Shown here: positions 27,626-35,522 of the stretch, in pieces
How the letters are laid out: the number at the start of each line of letters is the position of its first letter
Position numbering within the stretch: the stretch's first letter is position 1
Source of the DNA: Candidatus Hebobacterum abditum
GTDB taxonomy: Bacteria; Armatimonadota; Hebobacteria; Hebobacterales; Hebobacteraceae
Direction: 5' to 3'
NCBI GenBank assembly: GCA_029821875.1
Contig: JALGXW010000001.1
Coordinates: forward strand, 62,001 to 126,000
DNA: 64,000 nt
Notes under the pieces: generated by a model
What the model was told of the DNA's origin: nothing
Database searches by the model: none
The model's input: the letters and a program-made list of their open reading frames with translations, nothing else
Made by a program: the position numbers and the translations under genes

Positions 27626-28195
27626 ATGGCAATCGACGTCAGGCAAGCACGGCGGGCGCTCAAGGCCGCCGGCGTTCGGAGTTCGGCGCTATGCGCCACA
27701 GCGTGGCCGTTCGGCCGCGAGCGGCGACTGCGGGCACTGCTGCGGCGACGGCTGGCAGTGATCGAAGCCAAGAACGGCGTCGTCGAGTTTCTCTTCCGCA
27801 CCCAGAGACCGCTGGGCGACTTCCGGCTCTTCAGTCTGGATCAGGTGGAGCGCGCCCTGAACGATCCTGACCGGCGCAAACTCGTCGTCGGGATGAGCGT
27901 GAGCCGGGAGGTGATCGCGGAGGAACTCACGTCGCGCTCTGGCGCCGAGGTGGGACGCTCTCTCGATCTAGCACTGTCGGAGTTGCTGGCCGAAGGCGTG
28001 CTGCTTCGGGTCCCCGGCAAGATGGTAATGTCCCGCGAGGAGGTGTTCCTGGCGGTCCAGCGCCGCGCTCGGCCGCACTATGATACCTCAGAGCTTAATC
28101 GCTTGGTTCACCAGGGCAGAAGCCACGCCAAAGAGCTGCGCAGCCGGGCGCGACGAGAAGCCTCGACTACAACCGAGCGAAGCTACGAACTCTGA
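27626..28195 (+). CDS. Hypothetical basic protein, 189 aa
   Basis: Not recognised. Start ATG with GGGAGGACGAGC just upstream. The protein is basic at both ends (RRALKAAG, RRLRALLRRRL; RARREAS), with a helical middle (LDQVERALNDPDRRKLVVG; SREVIAEELTSRSGAEVGRSLDLALSELLAEGVLLRV) that has the helix-turn-helix and wing spacing of a winged-helix fold. DNA binding is therefore possible but unproven. A strong hairpin terminator follows 25 bases after the stop. No neighbour suggests a role. Confidence 0.6.
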   Translation: MAIDVRQARRALKAAGVRSSALCATAWPFGRERRLRALLRRRLAVIEAKNGVVEFLFRTQRPLGDFRLFSLDQVERALNDPDRRKLVVGMSVSREVIAEELTSRSGAEVGRSLDLALSELLAEGVLLRVPGKMVMSREEVFLAVQRRARPHYDTSELNRLVHQGRSHAKELRSRARREASTTTERSYEL

Positions 28196-28219
28196 GGTCG
28201 CCGAGCCGGAGGAATGGAA

Positions 28220-28244
28220 GACGGGGCGCGGAGAGCGCCCCGTC
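28220..28244 (+). terminator. Bidirectional hairpin terminator
   Basis: Perfect 10-bp stem GACGGGGCGC-GGAGA-GCGCCCCGTC, followed on the plus strand by TCTACTTCT. It lies between convergent genes (the 27626 gene and ftsB) and can serve both. Confidence 0.75.
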
Positions 28245-28270
28245 TCTACTTCTGGCCAAGCTCGGCGGCA

Positions 28271-28627
28271 CTAAGAGTCGGGGGCAGGATCGGCCCGGCT
28301 GACCGCGGGCTCCGTCTGCGCCCTTTCGTCTCGCACGAACACGAGGCGCCTCTCGCCGGGTCGCACATAGCCCTGACGCCGGGCGGCTGCCTCCTGTCCT
28401 GACTGAGTGGCCAGCTCGGCCCTGTCCGCCTCGAGGGCGCCACGCTGTGCGAGCAAGTTAGCCTTCTGCGTTTCCAACTGCGCGAGGCGGCCGGACTGAT
28501 CATGGATGGTCGCCAGCGGAGCCGCGAGCTTCCACAGACCGACCGTCAGGATCAGGCCGGCCAGGGCCAAGACGGCCCTGATCTTCAGGCGTCGACGCCG
28601 GGCACCCGGGCGGCGTCGAGGCAGCAT
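28271..28627 (-). CDS. ftsB: FtsB/DivIC-family septum formation protein
   Basis: Bitopic division protein of 118 residues. A basic cytoplasmic head (RRRPGARRRRLKIR) precedes one TM helix (about 18-36). A coiled coil follows (about 42-75: RLAQLETQKANLLAQRGALEADRAEL), then the family motif ARRQGYVRPGERRLVFV. FtsB/DivIC bridges the division machinery outside the membrane. It lies 10 bases after pyk on the same strand. In many bacteria it sits next to eno, which is close by here but on the other strand. Confidence 0.82.
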   Translation of the reverse strand: MLPRRRPGARRRRLKIRAVLALAGLILTVGLWKLAAPLATIHDQSGRLAQLETQKANLLAQRGALEADRAELATQSGQEAAARRQGYVRPGERRLVFVRDERAQTEPAVSRADPAPDS

Positions 28628-28637
28628 GTCCCCTCCT

Positions 28638-30098
28638 TCAGAAGCGGTGGTGCTTTCCCACGACCTCGACCTTGATCAGATTGGTCAGGCCGGGCACACC
28701 GGCCGGCACGCCGGCCGTGACCACAACAACATCACCGTCCCGCACGAGCTTCTCTTCCTGCGCGCGGGCGATGGCGTTGATGATTAGCTGGTCAGTATTC
28801 CGCCCTCGCTTGGCGAGCAGCGGCCGTACTCCCCACGCGAGGGTCAACCGTCTCTGTGTTGCCATGTCTGGAGTGAGCGCTATTATCGGGCACTCGGGCC
28901 TGTGCATGGCCACCATCAGAGCAGTGTGTCCGGTCGTCGTCGCGGTGATGATCGCGCGGGCCCGCAGATCGTGCGCGAGGTTCACGGTGGCCTGGCTGAT
29001 GCCGTCCGTCACGGTTTCGCAGGGCCACTGGCTCGACTCGGCCAGGCGCTCGGCGAAGTCGAACGCTCCCTCGCCGCGGGCGGCGACTCGCGCCATGACC
29101 CTCACGGCTTCCACAGGATGGTCGCCGATGGCCGTCTCGCCCGAGAGCATCACCGCGTCAGTGCCGTCGAGCACGGCATTGGCGACATCGCTCACCTCCG
29201 CGCGCGTCGGCCGCGGACGGCGGATCATCGACTCCAGCATCTGGGTGGCGGTGACCACGGGCTTGCCGGCGGCGTTGCAGCAGCGAATGATGGATTTCTG
29301 CAGCAAGGGCACGCGGTCCAACGGAAGCTCGATTCCGAGGTCCCCCCGCGCCACCATAAGCCCGTCGGCCGCCTCGACTATCGCGTCCAGGTGGTCTATG
29401 GCCTGGTGTTGCTCTATCTTGGCCATTACGGAGACCGCGGTTCCCGCGCGCTGGATCTCGCGGCGAAGGGGCTTCAGGTCCTCCGCCTTCCTCACGAACG
29501 ACATCGCCACCCAGTCGACGCCGCGGGCGAGCCCGAACTTCAGGTCCCGGCGATCCTTCTGCGTGAACGTCCTGATGGGCAGCTCGACGTCGGGCAGGTG
29601 GACGCCTTGACGGGACCGGAGCACTCCGCCCACGCGGACGCGGCAGCGCACTGCGCGATCGGCCGCCTCGATGACCCGGAGCTCTATCTGCCCGTCGGCG
29701 AGCAGCACGCGCTGCCCGGACGTCAGCGCCGCGAGCACCTCCGGGAACGGGAGCGGGATCTGTCGTGGATCATCGGAGGCCGAGGCGGCAAGGACGACCT
29801 CTGTGGACGGGCGAAGGGCCAGCCCCTCTCCGGGCAGCTGGCCCACCCTGAGCTTGGGACCGGCCAGGTCCTGCAGAATGCCGATCGCGCGTCCGAGCTT
29901 CTTGTCGAGCGACCTGATGTGTGAGATCGTCTGTGCGTGCTCCGAGCGGCTGCCGTGGGAGAAGTTGAGACGCGCCACATCCATGCCGGCCTCGGCGAGA
30001 CGCTCGAGCATTCTGGGCGACGCGGTGGAAGGCCCGATCGTGCAGACGATCTTGGTCCGGCGATCCCTCGGGGACACTGGCTTTCCAGATCGTGGCAT
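28638..30098 (-). CDS. pyk: Pyruvate kinase
   Basis: Final glycolytic step, PEP plus ADP to pyruvate plus ATP. 486 residues. TKIVCTIGPST and MDVARLNFSHG are at the N-terminus. VMVAKIEQH-type motif appears as SVMAKIEQHQAI with catalytic Lys, then MVARGDLGIELP and RPTRAEVSDVANAV. VMLSGETAIG precedes a complete C-terminal regulatory domain. The protein ends shortly after GVPGLTNLIKVE, so there is no PEP-utilising extension. Cotranscribed with ftsB. Confidence 0.97.
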   Translation of the reverse strand: MPRSGKPVSPRDRRTKIVCTIGPSTASPRMLERLAEAGMDVARLNFSHGSRSEHAQTISHIRSLDKKLGRAIGILQDLAGPKLRVGQLPGEGLALRPSTEVVLAASASDDPRQIPLPFPEVLAALTSGQRVLLADGQIELRVIEAADRAVRCRVRVGGVLRSRQGVHLPDVELPIRTFTQKDRRDLKFGLARGVDWVAMSFVRKAEDLKPLRREIQRAGTAVSVMAKIEQHQAIDHLDAIVEAADGLMVARGDLGIELPLDRVPLLQKSIIRCCNAAGKPVVTATQMLESMIRRPRPTRAEVSDVANAVLDGTDAVMLSGETAIGDHPVEAVRVMARVAARGEGAFDFAERLAESSQWPCETVTDGISQATVNLAHDLRARAIITATTTGHTALMVAMHRPECPIIALTPDMATQRRLTLAWGVRPLLAKRGRNTDQLIINAIARAQEEKLVRDGDVVVVTAGVPAGVPGLTNLIKVEVVGKHHRF

Positions 30099-30119
30099 AC
30101 GTGACCTAGGGGGAGTCGT

Positions 30120-30148
30120 GCGGCGGCCTGCGTGCAGCAGGCCGCCGC
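30120..30148 (-). terminator. Strong GC hairpin after the 30194 gene
   Basis: Perfect 12-bp inverted repeat GCGGCGGCCTGC-GTGCA-GCAGGCCGCCGC between the small RG-rich membrane protein and pyk. No T-run follows on either strand, so it may attenuate rather than fully stop transcription into pyk. Confidence 0.55.
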
Positions 30149-30193
30149 GGTCAGGACTGGGCTCAGCTCATCACGACTGTCGCTCAGCTCAGG

Positions 30194-30475
30194 TCAATCC
30201 TCTTCCTCATCGGCTTGGGTGCCGCCCGGCGCTGCCTCTGTGGGTGACTCGCCGCCCGGCGCCTGCCTGCCGCCTCGCCTGCCGCGCGTCCCGCGCTGCG
30301 CGGCGTCCGTGTCCGTCTGCCGCTGGCCTCCGCGGCGGGAGCCCATCTGCCCTGGGCCGGGCATGCCCGTGGTGGGCTTCTCCCCCGCGGTGAGCTTCAT
30401 CCAAACGAAGGCCACAGCCGCAACTACGATCAAGATGAGGATTACAGCCACGACAGGTGAGATATTGCGCTGCAT
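30194..30475 (-). CDS. Small single-TM protein with RG-rich tail
   Basis: Not recognised. 93 residues from the ATG at 30475, with GGAGGGAGAT upstream; the longer open frame is unsupported. A TM helix (SPVVAVILILIVVAAVAFVWMKL, about residues 6-28) starts almost at the N-terminus. It leads to a tail that is low-complexity: SRRGGQRQ and RGTRGRRGGRQ, then an acidic end (ADEEED). The tail resembles RGG-type nucleic-acid-binding linkers; which side of the membrane it faces is unclear. A hairpin follows the gene, with pyk beyond. Confidence 0.65.
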   Translation of the reverse strand: MQRNISPVVAVILILIVVAAVAFVWMKLTAGEKPTTGMPGPGQMGSRRGGQRQTDTDAAQRGTRGRRGGRQAPGGESPTEAAPGGTQADEEED

Positions 30476-30739
30476 GGCATCTCCCTCCGTGCCGGATCCG
30501 GCCGAAGACATCCGGGCCCGGCTGCTTTGTCAGCCCGCGCTCGCTGCGCGCCGCCTGCGGCCGTTCATAGCCGCCGTACCGCAGTATACTACCACATGCG
30601 CCCCCGACCTGCTATCGCTGCGGCCGGCTTGGCAGCAGCGCCGCGGGACTCATTGGTTAGACGTGACGTGAGAGCGCAGGGTTCCCGCGAGGCAAGGCGG
30701 AAGGTGAGGGCACACCGGACGCTGAGAGGAGCTGTGAGC

Positions 30740-31765
30740 ATGCGGGCCGCGGTGTTCCCCAGGCCGCAGGAATGTGAGACTGTCGAACGGGAAGTGCCGG
30801 TTCCGGCCGAGCACCAGGCCCTGGTGCGGGTGCACGTCTGCGGCGTGTGTGGGACCGACGCTCACATCTATCGGGGGGAGTTTCCGGCTCGATTCCCTGT
30901 CATCGCCGGGCACGAGTTTGCGGGCGTCGTGGAGAAGGTAGGGACGGGCGTGTCCTCCCTGCGGCCAGGCGATCGGGTCGCAGTCGACCCCAACATACAC
31001 TGCGGCTCCTGTCGGCCTTGCCGGCGCGGGCTGACGCACCTGTGTCGGAACTTGTCCGCAATCGGTGTGACACAGGACGGGGGCTTTGCCACGCATTGTG
31101 TCGTGCCAGCGCGCCAGTGTCACAGAGTCCCCGATGACATGCCATACGAAGTCGCCGCGATGGCCGAGCCGGTCGCCTGCTGTGTGCACGGGATCGACCG
31201 CGCGGGCATCCGAAGTGGTGACGTGGTTCTGCTACTGGGAGCCGGCACGATCGGGCTCGTGCTCCTCCAGCTCGTGCGGCTGCAGGGCGCGGCCGTCACG
31301 ATTGTGTCTGAGCCGAACGCGGGCAAGCGCGACCTGGCAGAGCGCCTCGGCGCGACGACGGCGGTGGACCCGGTGTCGGAGGATTTCGAACAGGCCGTGA
31401 AGGCGGCGACTGGAGGCACCAGGCCCGATGTGGTCATAGAATGCGTCGGCAGTGCCGCTACTGCACAGCAGGCCTTCGACCTGGTCGGAGAGGGAGGACG
31501 TGTGCTCCTGTTCGGAGTGGCGCCGGAGGAGGTCCAGATCACCATCTCTCCCTACCGGGTGTACCGGGAGGAGATCGCCATCACGGGGAGCTTCACCAAT
31601 CCCTTCGCCCAGAGCCGCGCCCTCGCCCTGCTGGCCTCAGGTCGTCTCCGAGTCAACGACTTGATCAGCCATCGGCTGCCGCTCGCCGACGTATCGCGAG
31701 GGATCGAGTTGCTCGAGTCGGGCACGGCGACGAAGGTCGTCATCGAGACTCAGGAACGCGGATGA
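30740..31765 (+). CDS. Zinc-dependent medium-chain alcohol/polyol dehydrogenase
   Basis: NAD(P)-dependent oxidoreductase of 341 residues. Catalytic zinc ligands are Cys37 (CGVCGTD) and the GHE motif (57-59). The structural zinc site is Cys88, Cys91, Cys94 and Cys102. A Rossmann loop GAGTIG lies near residue 168. It resembles sorbitol/threonine dehydrogenases (L-iditol type); the substrate is not determinable. The ATG at 30740 has GAGAGGAG upstream; the longer open frame to 30527 is not supported. It is divergent from the RG-rich protein gene. Confidence 0.92.
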   Translation: MRAAVFPRPQECETVEREVPVPAEHQALVRVHVCGVCGTDAHIYRGEFPARFPVIAGHEFAGVVEKVGTGVSSLRPGDRVAVDPNIHCGSCRPCRRGLTHLCRNLSAIGVTQDGGFATHCVVPARQCHRVPDDMPYEVAAMAEPVACCVHGIDRAGIRSGDVVLLLGAGTIGLVLLQLVRLQGAAVTIVSEPNAGKRDLAERLGATTAVDPVSEDFEQAVKAATGGTRPDVVIECVGSAATAQQAFDLVGEGGRVLLFGVAPEEVQITISPYRVYREEIAITGSFTNPFAQSRALALLASGRLRVNDLISHRLPLADVSRGIELLESGTATKVVIETQERG

Positions 31766-31861
31766 CCTGAACTTCCCATCCTTCGCTCGCGTCTAACGTA
31801 GCGGTCGGCCCAGATCGTGCGCCGAAGCCGTCTACTGCGCGGCTGACCGCGGAGGGTAGAT

Positions 31862-32389
31862 GTGGCGGCAACGCCCGAACTCATTGAGGTCATAGTCCGG
31901 CTCTTTAAGGCCGCCATCTTCGTGCCCATCATCGGCCTCGTCACCTGGTGGATCCTCTCCAACTGGCTCGTCGAGCAGACGCTGAACGCCGAAGAAGCAT
32001 TGATCGGGCTGTTCTTCGTAGCCGTCGCCTTCGTCCTCGGGGTCAGCTCCATCGTTGCCGGCGGCTGGGGCTTCCTCGGCATCCTGGCGTTCGTGTATGC
32101 CGGCCTCCTTGGCCTCGCTGCATGGCAGTACATCTACTGGCGTCGTCGAGAGCATGAGCACTGGCTATCGGAGGTTGACAGGTACACGGACGCCATCGAC
32201 AGGGACCCGAGGAATGCCGCCGCCTACTCGTTCTTGGGCGAGGCGTGTCTCAGGCTGAGCCGGTTCGAGGAAGCGCAGGCCGCGCTGGAGATGGCCCTCG
32301 AATTCGACCCCGAGTCAAAACGGGACCAGCGTCTGCTCAGGCAGGCGAGGGAGCGCAGATCCCAGATCCCTTGGCTGCGGTCGGACTGA
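31862..32389 (+). CDS. Three-TM membrane protein with a TPR
   Basis: Protein of 175 residues, GTG start with GGAGGGTAGAT upstream. Three hydrophobic helices (about 13-36, 46-66 and 68-90) are followed by a cytoplasmic TPR-like pair: DRYTDAIDRDPRNAAAYSFLGEA and SRFEEAQAALEMALEFDPES. Probable scaffold; the family is not identified. It stands alone 96 bases after the dehydrogenase gene and converges on the QueG-like gene. Confidence 0.7.
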   Translation: MAATPELIEVIVRLFKAAIFVPIIGLVTWWILSNWLVEQTLNAEEALIGLFFVAVAFVLGVSSIVAGGWGFLGILAFVYAGLLGLAAWQYIYWRRREHEHWLSEVDRYTDAIDRDPRNAAAYSFLGEACLRLSRFEEAQAALEMALEFDPESKRDQRLLRQARERRSQIPWLRSD

Positions 32390-32397
32390 TCACTGTG

Positions 32398-33081
32398 TCA
32401 CGCGCGAGGCCGTCGCGGGCAGACTGCCATGCAGACGCCGCATATCCCGGCCTCTATGCCAGCTGCACGGGAGCGCTGGCCGCACATCCTGTGGCATGCG
32501 TGCGCGTCGAATATCTCCTCCCGTGGGCGACCGGCATGCCAGTGCTCACCGGTGGCCGCGCCTGCGGGGCACGCCTCGACACAGGCGACACACTCCCCGC
32601 ATCGGCTCTCGGCGATGGGCTCGCCCACGAGCAGGGGTGCATCCGTCAATACGGACACAAGGCGAATGGCTGGGCCGTACTGCTCCGTGACCAGCAGGGC
32701 CGTCTTGCCCACCCAGCCGAGCCCGGCCCGGGTCGCAGCTGTCTTGTGCGGGAAAGGTGCGGCCAGCCGGCGCGGGTCGATCTTCTCGGTTGTTGATGGG
32801 TTCGCACGGGCCTCGAATCCTGCCTCCCCCAGCATCTCGGCAATGCCCTGCGCGGCCTCGGTCAGCCGTCGGTTGACCTCGAAGTACTCGCCCGAGTAGG
32901 CCCGGTTGGGCATGTCATCCGCGTCGCGAAGCACGGCCAGCGAATGCGCTATGGCGATAGCCACGGCGCGAGGTAAGTCTGCAATGCCCTGGAGGTCCGC
33001 GAAGCCCACCAACTGCGCGCCGCCTGCGCGGGCTCTCTCCTCGACCTCACGAGTGAGCGTGCTGTCGTCGGATTCTCTCAT
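32398..33081 (-). CDS. QueG-like Fe-S protein (short epoxyqueuosine reductase family member)
   Basis: 227 residues, while QueG enzymes have 310-380. It keeps KTAATRAGLGWVGKTALLV and the two ferredoxin-type clusters CGECVACVEACP and CHRMCGQ / CGVCMAVCP of this cobalamin-linked family. The short length and missing C-terminal HEAT part argue against true queuosine synthesis. Relatives with the same double-cluster domain occur as redox proteins of unknown substrate. Start ATG with GGAGG four bases upstream. Last gene of the glmL operon, which has a B12-enzyme flavour. Confidence 0.75.
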   Translation of the reverse strand: MRESDDSTLTREVEERARAGGAQLVGFADLQGIADLPRAVAIAIAHSLAVLRDADDMPNRAYSGEYFEVNRRLTEAAQGIAEMLGEAGFEARANPSTTEKIDPRRLAAPFPHKTAATRAGLGWVGKTALLVTEQYGPAIRLVSVLTDAPLLVGEPIAESRCGECVACVEACPAGAATGEHWHAGRPREEIFDAHACHRMCGQRSRAAGIEAGICGVCMAVCPRRPRA

Positions 33082-33106
33082 GCGGCCTCCATTCGGCGGC
33101 CGGCCC

Positions 33107-33667
33107 TCAAAGGCCTGGCCTCTCTACGTCGCGCTGAGGCTCCCGTGCGCGCGGTTGGAAGATGAGGCCGGGATGCAGGGCCCGGCGCTGGGTGACGAAG
33201 ACCTGTATGCCGGGCTCTCTCTCGCCCAGTACAGCAGCATCTTGTTGCTGCACCAGCCGCACCGTCGATAACATCTGGAGTTCGATCTGGAAGAGGTTGT
33301 CAGGGCTGACCCACACAGCGTTGAAGAGATCGCGCGCTTCCTCGTCCGTCGCCTTCCTGGCCCACTGGGGCTCTCCCTCGGCGAGTGGTCGCCAGCCCTC
33401 GGCCTCAAGCAGGTTCTTGTAGAAGTAGTAGACAGACTTGGATGGGTAGTCCTCGTTGAGGGTGAACCAGTACTTCCGGAAGCCCAGGTTCTCGGCCGTC
33501 TGCTCCTCGACATCTTCGTAGCCGGGATAGTGCACGAGCGGGGGGCCGGTCGGCGCCCGACCGGGCTTGGCGGAGCGCTGCAGCTTGGTGAGGACCAACA
33601 CGATCAGCACCCACGCCGCGGCGATCACGAACACCGTGCGCATCAGCTCGCGGCGATTGGGCCTCAT
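33107..33667 (-). CDS. One-TM protein of unknown function
   Basis: 186 residues from the ATG at 33667, which overlaps the LysE-type gene stop by four bases (ATGA). A TM helix lies at about residues 10-27 (TVFVIAAAWVLIVLVLTK), with a soluble domain behind it. The YPGYEDVEEQ stretch, YWFTLNEDYPSKSVYYFYKNLLEAEGW and the following beta segments look like a compact sensor-type domain. Function not known. Member of the glmL operon, 25 bases before the QueG-like gene. Confidence 0.6.
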   Translation of the reverse strand: MRPNRRELMRTVFVIAAAWVLIVLVLTKLQRSAKPGRAPTGPPLVHYPGYEDVEEQTAENLGFRKYWFTLNEDYPSKSVYYFYKNLLEAEGWRPLAEGEPQWARKATDEEARDLFNAVWVSPDNLFQIELQMLSTVRLVQQQDAAVLGEREPGIQVFVTQRRALHPGLIFQPRAREPQRDVERPGL

Positions 33668-34407
33668 GACGGCGCGCCTCTCTGGCCTGCGGGCCGGACT
33701 TCCCTTGCGAGGGTCCTCATGGCCGCCGCAGCGAAGATCGCGCCCAGCGCTATCAGGAAGGCTGCACAACCCAGGTAGATTCCCTTCAGTGCCCCCGCCG
33801 ACAGCAACGCTCTTCCCGTGCCGAGCGCAATCGACACAGCAGTATACCATAGCACATCGGAGAGCACGTGACCCGTGAAGTATGCGGCTGCTCCCAGCCG
33901 GCCTCTCTGTACCGCCCAGGCAGTATGTGCCGCGCCGATGGTCGCCCACCACAGCCACCAGTAGGGGTTGACCATGCTCATCAGGGCACCCAGCCAGACC
34001 AGCCCCAACCACCCGCTCGCCGTGCCGCCGCCGCCAGCCGTCCGCAGCGCCTCCGATGCTGTTCCCGCGGGAATCAGGGCCGTCTCGTACCCGAGGTAGA
34101 TGAGAACACCTCCCCCGGCCAAGCCGATTAGACCTCTGGCGATGGCCGGCCGAGCGAACCTGATCAGGCCCGTCATCAGCAGCATGATGGCGACCAGTTC
34201 CAGAAGGCCGTGCCCAATCATCATGACCGGCCCGGCGGCCCAGCCAACACGCACCGACTCTCGCACGACGACCGCGAGCAGCGACCCGGGCACGACCGCG
34301 CCGGAGAAGCCTGTGGCAAGCGCCACGCCGAAGATCACGGGCACGCCGCGGTGGGCCGGGAGTCGAGTGCCCTCGACCGCCGGAGACTGCGGCTGCGCGC
34401 AGTTCAT
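33664..34407 (-). CDS. LysE-family amino acid exporter
   Basis: 247-residue membrane protein with about six TM helices. The N-terminal region FSGAVVPGSLLAVVVRES matches the LysE/RhtB PGP(L/F) signature, and SMVNPYWWLWWATIG is the conserved second motif. Start ATG at 34407 overlaps the previous gene stop (ATGA). The longer frame upstream is a shadow of the KOW-protein gene. In the glmL operon it could export an amino acid made or degraded there; that is inference. Confidence 0.85.
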   Translation of the reverse strand: MNCAQPQSPAVEGTRLPAHRGVPVIFGVALATGFSGAVVPGSLLAVVVRESVRVGWAAGPVMMIGHGLLELVAIMLLMTGLIRFARPAIARGLIGLAGGGVLIYLGYETALIPAGTASEALRTAGGGGTASGWLGLVWLGALMSMVNPYWWLWWATIGAAHTAWAVQRGRLGAAAYFTGHVLSDVLWYTAVSIALGTGRALLSAGALKGIYLGCAAFLIALGAIFAAAAMRTLAREVRPAGQRGAPS

Positions 34408-35522
34408 TCCTGGATGATCTCCAGGTTCGCTCGCGGGACGCGAGCGTCGGCTCCGTCGTCCAGCTTCACGCTCGCGATCCGCACGGCCGATTCGGTCTCG
34501 ATCTCTGTCAGTTCCGCGGGCAGGGCGGTGACGCGGCCGAGGGCGCCGAAGTGGGGTGCCCGAATGACTCGCACCCTCGATCCTGACTGGAGGATCTGCT
34601 CGGGCTCGGGCTCCGCCGTCTCCTCTTCTGTCGCCTCCCCGGTCACGATGACCTCGGGCCGGATGACGCCGGCGCGGATCTGTGTCGCGCCGTCGATGGA
34701 CGCGAGCTGCCCTTCCAGCGAGCTGAGCAGATCCCACGTACGGGTCGCCATCGCGAGGTCGCCGAATCCCTCGGTGAGGATCAGTGTCATCGGCACGGGC
34801 TCTTGACCTGTTATCGCCACGCCGATGTCATAGCCTACGTACTCGCGCAGCGCCTGGTCCCGGACGGCGGCTACGACCAGACCCACTGCTCCGGCCTCGG
34901 CCGCCGCTCCTATCGCATCGGCGCCGGCAGACGCGCCTCCTACGATGACGCATCCCTCGCACTCGGCGATGCGATCGCGGCGAAGGACGTCGCCGGGGCC
35001 TCCGGCCAGCACGCGGAGCGGGCCGCGTCGCTCTCCGCCAACTCCGAAGATGCCCTGCACCAGGGAGCCCTGTGCCTCGATGACAGCTCCCTCATCCTTG
35101 ATGACCTCGGCGACGCGGCCTCTGATGTGAGCTGCTACCTCGACGCGGCGGGGTGCTTCCCGCACCCGGAGATGCCCCGAGGCCGCGCTGACCTCCTCGA
35201 GCGTTCCCGAGATGGGCGTCCGGAGCTCTGACTTGAATAGTCCCCAGAGCCCCTTCGTCTGAGCGATGACCTCGCCGGCCCGCACTGTGTCGCCGGGACC
35301 TCTGAGCAGATGTGATGCTAGTTCCTGTGGCTCCACGCGCAGTATCTGGGCAGCCCTGAGGGTGTGGAGGTTCCCCGGCATCTCCGCCCGTGCGACGACG
35401 TGGTCCGCCTCGATAAACTGCCCCTCTTCTACCAGCACCTCGCCGCGAAGCGGGAGACGGCGCTCCTCTACGACGAGTGCACGCGCCATGACCCGAAGTC
35501 CCGGCGTGTAGGCGACGGCCAT
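34404..35522 (-). CDS. GlmL-linked protein with barrel-sandwich and KOW-like parts
   Basis: 372 residues; no family name recognised. The first 200 residues have repeated short-strand, PGDTVRAGEVIAQTKG-type and SELRTPISGTLEEVSAASGHL segments, typical of barrel-sandwich (biotinyl/lipoyl-like) folds but without a modifiable lysine motif. The middle holds CEGCVIVGGASAGADAIGAAAEAGAVGLVV (split here as CEGCVIVGGASAG and ADAIGAAAEAG). The C-terminus (SRVRVIRAPHFGALGRVTAL) is a KOW/SH3-like segment. Its ATG overlaps the glmL stop by one base (TGATG), so it is translationally coupled and probably works with GlmL. Confidence 0.65.
   Translation of the reverse strand: MAVAYTPGLRVMARALVVEERRLPLRGEVLVEEGQFIEADHVVARAEMPGNLHTLRAAQILRVEPQELASHLLRGPGDTVRAGEVIAQTKGLWGLFKSELRTPISGTLEEVSAASGHLRVREAPRRVEVAAHIRGRVAEVIKDEGAVIEAQGSLVQGIFGVGGERRGPLRVLAGGPGDVLRRDRIAECEGCVIVGGASAGADAIGAAAEAGAVGLVVAAVRDQALREYVGYDIGVAITGQEPVPMTLILTEGFGDLAMATRTWDLLSSLEGQLASIDGATQIRAGVIRPEVIVTGEATEEETAEPEPEQILQSGSRVRVIRAPHFGALGRVTALPAELTEIETESAVRIASVKLDDGADARVPRANLEIIQE

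Noticed and set aside
33664-34737. Long N-terminal extension of the LysE-type protein
   Set aside because: The first hundred residues are Arg-rich shadow of the KOW-protein gene; the ATG at 34407 overlaps its stop in the common ATGA manner.
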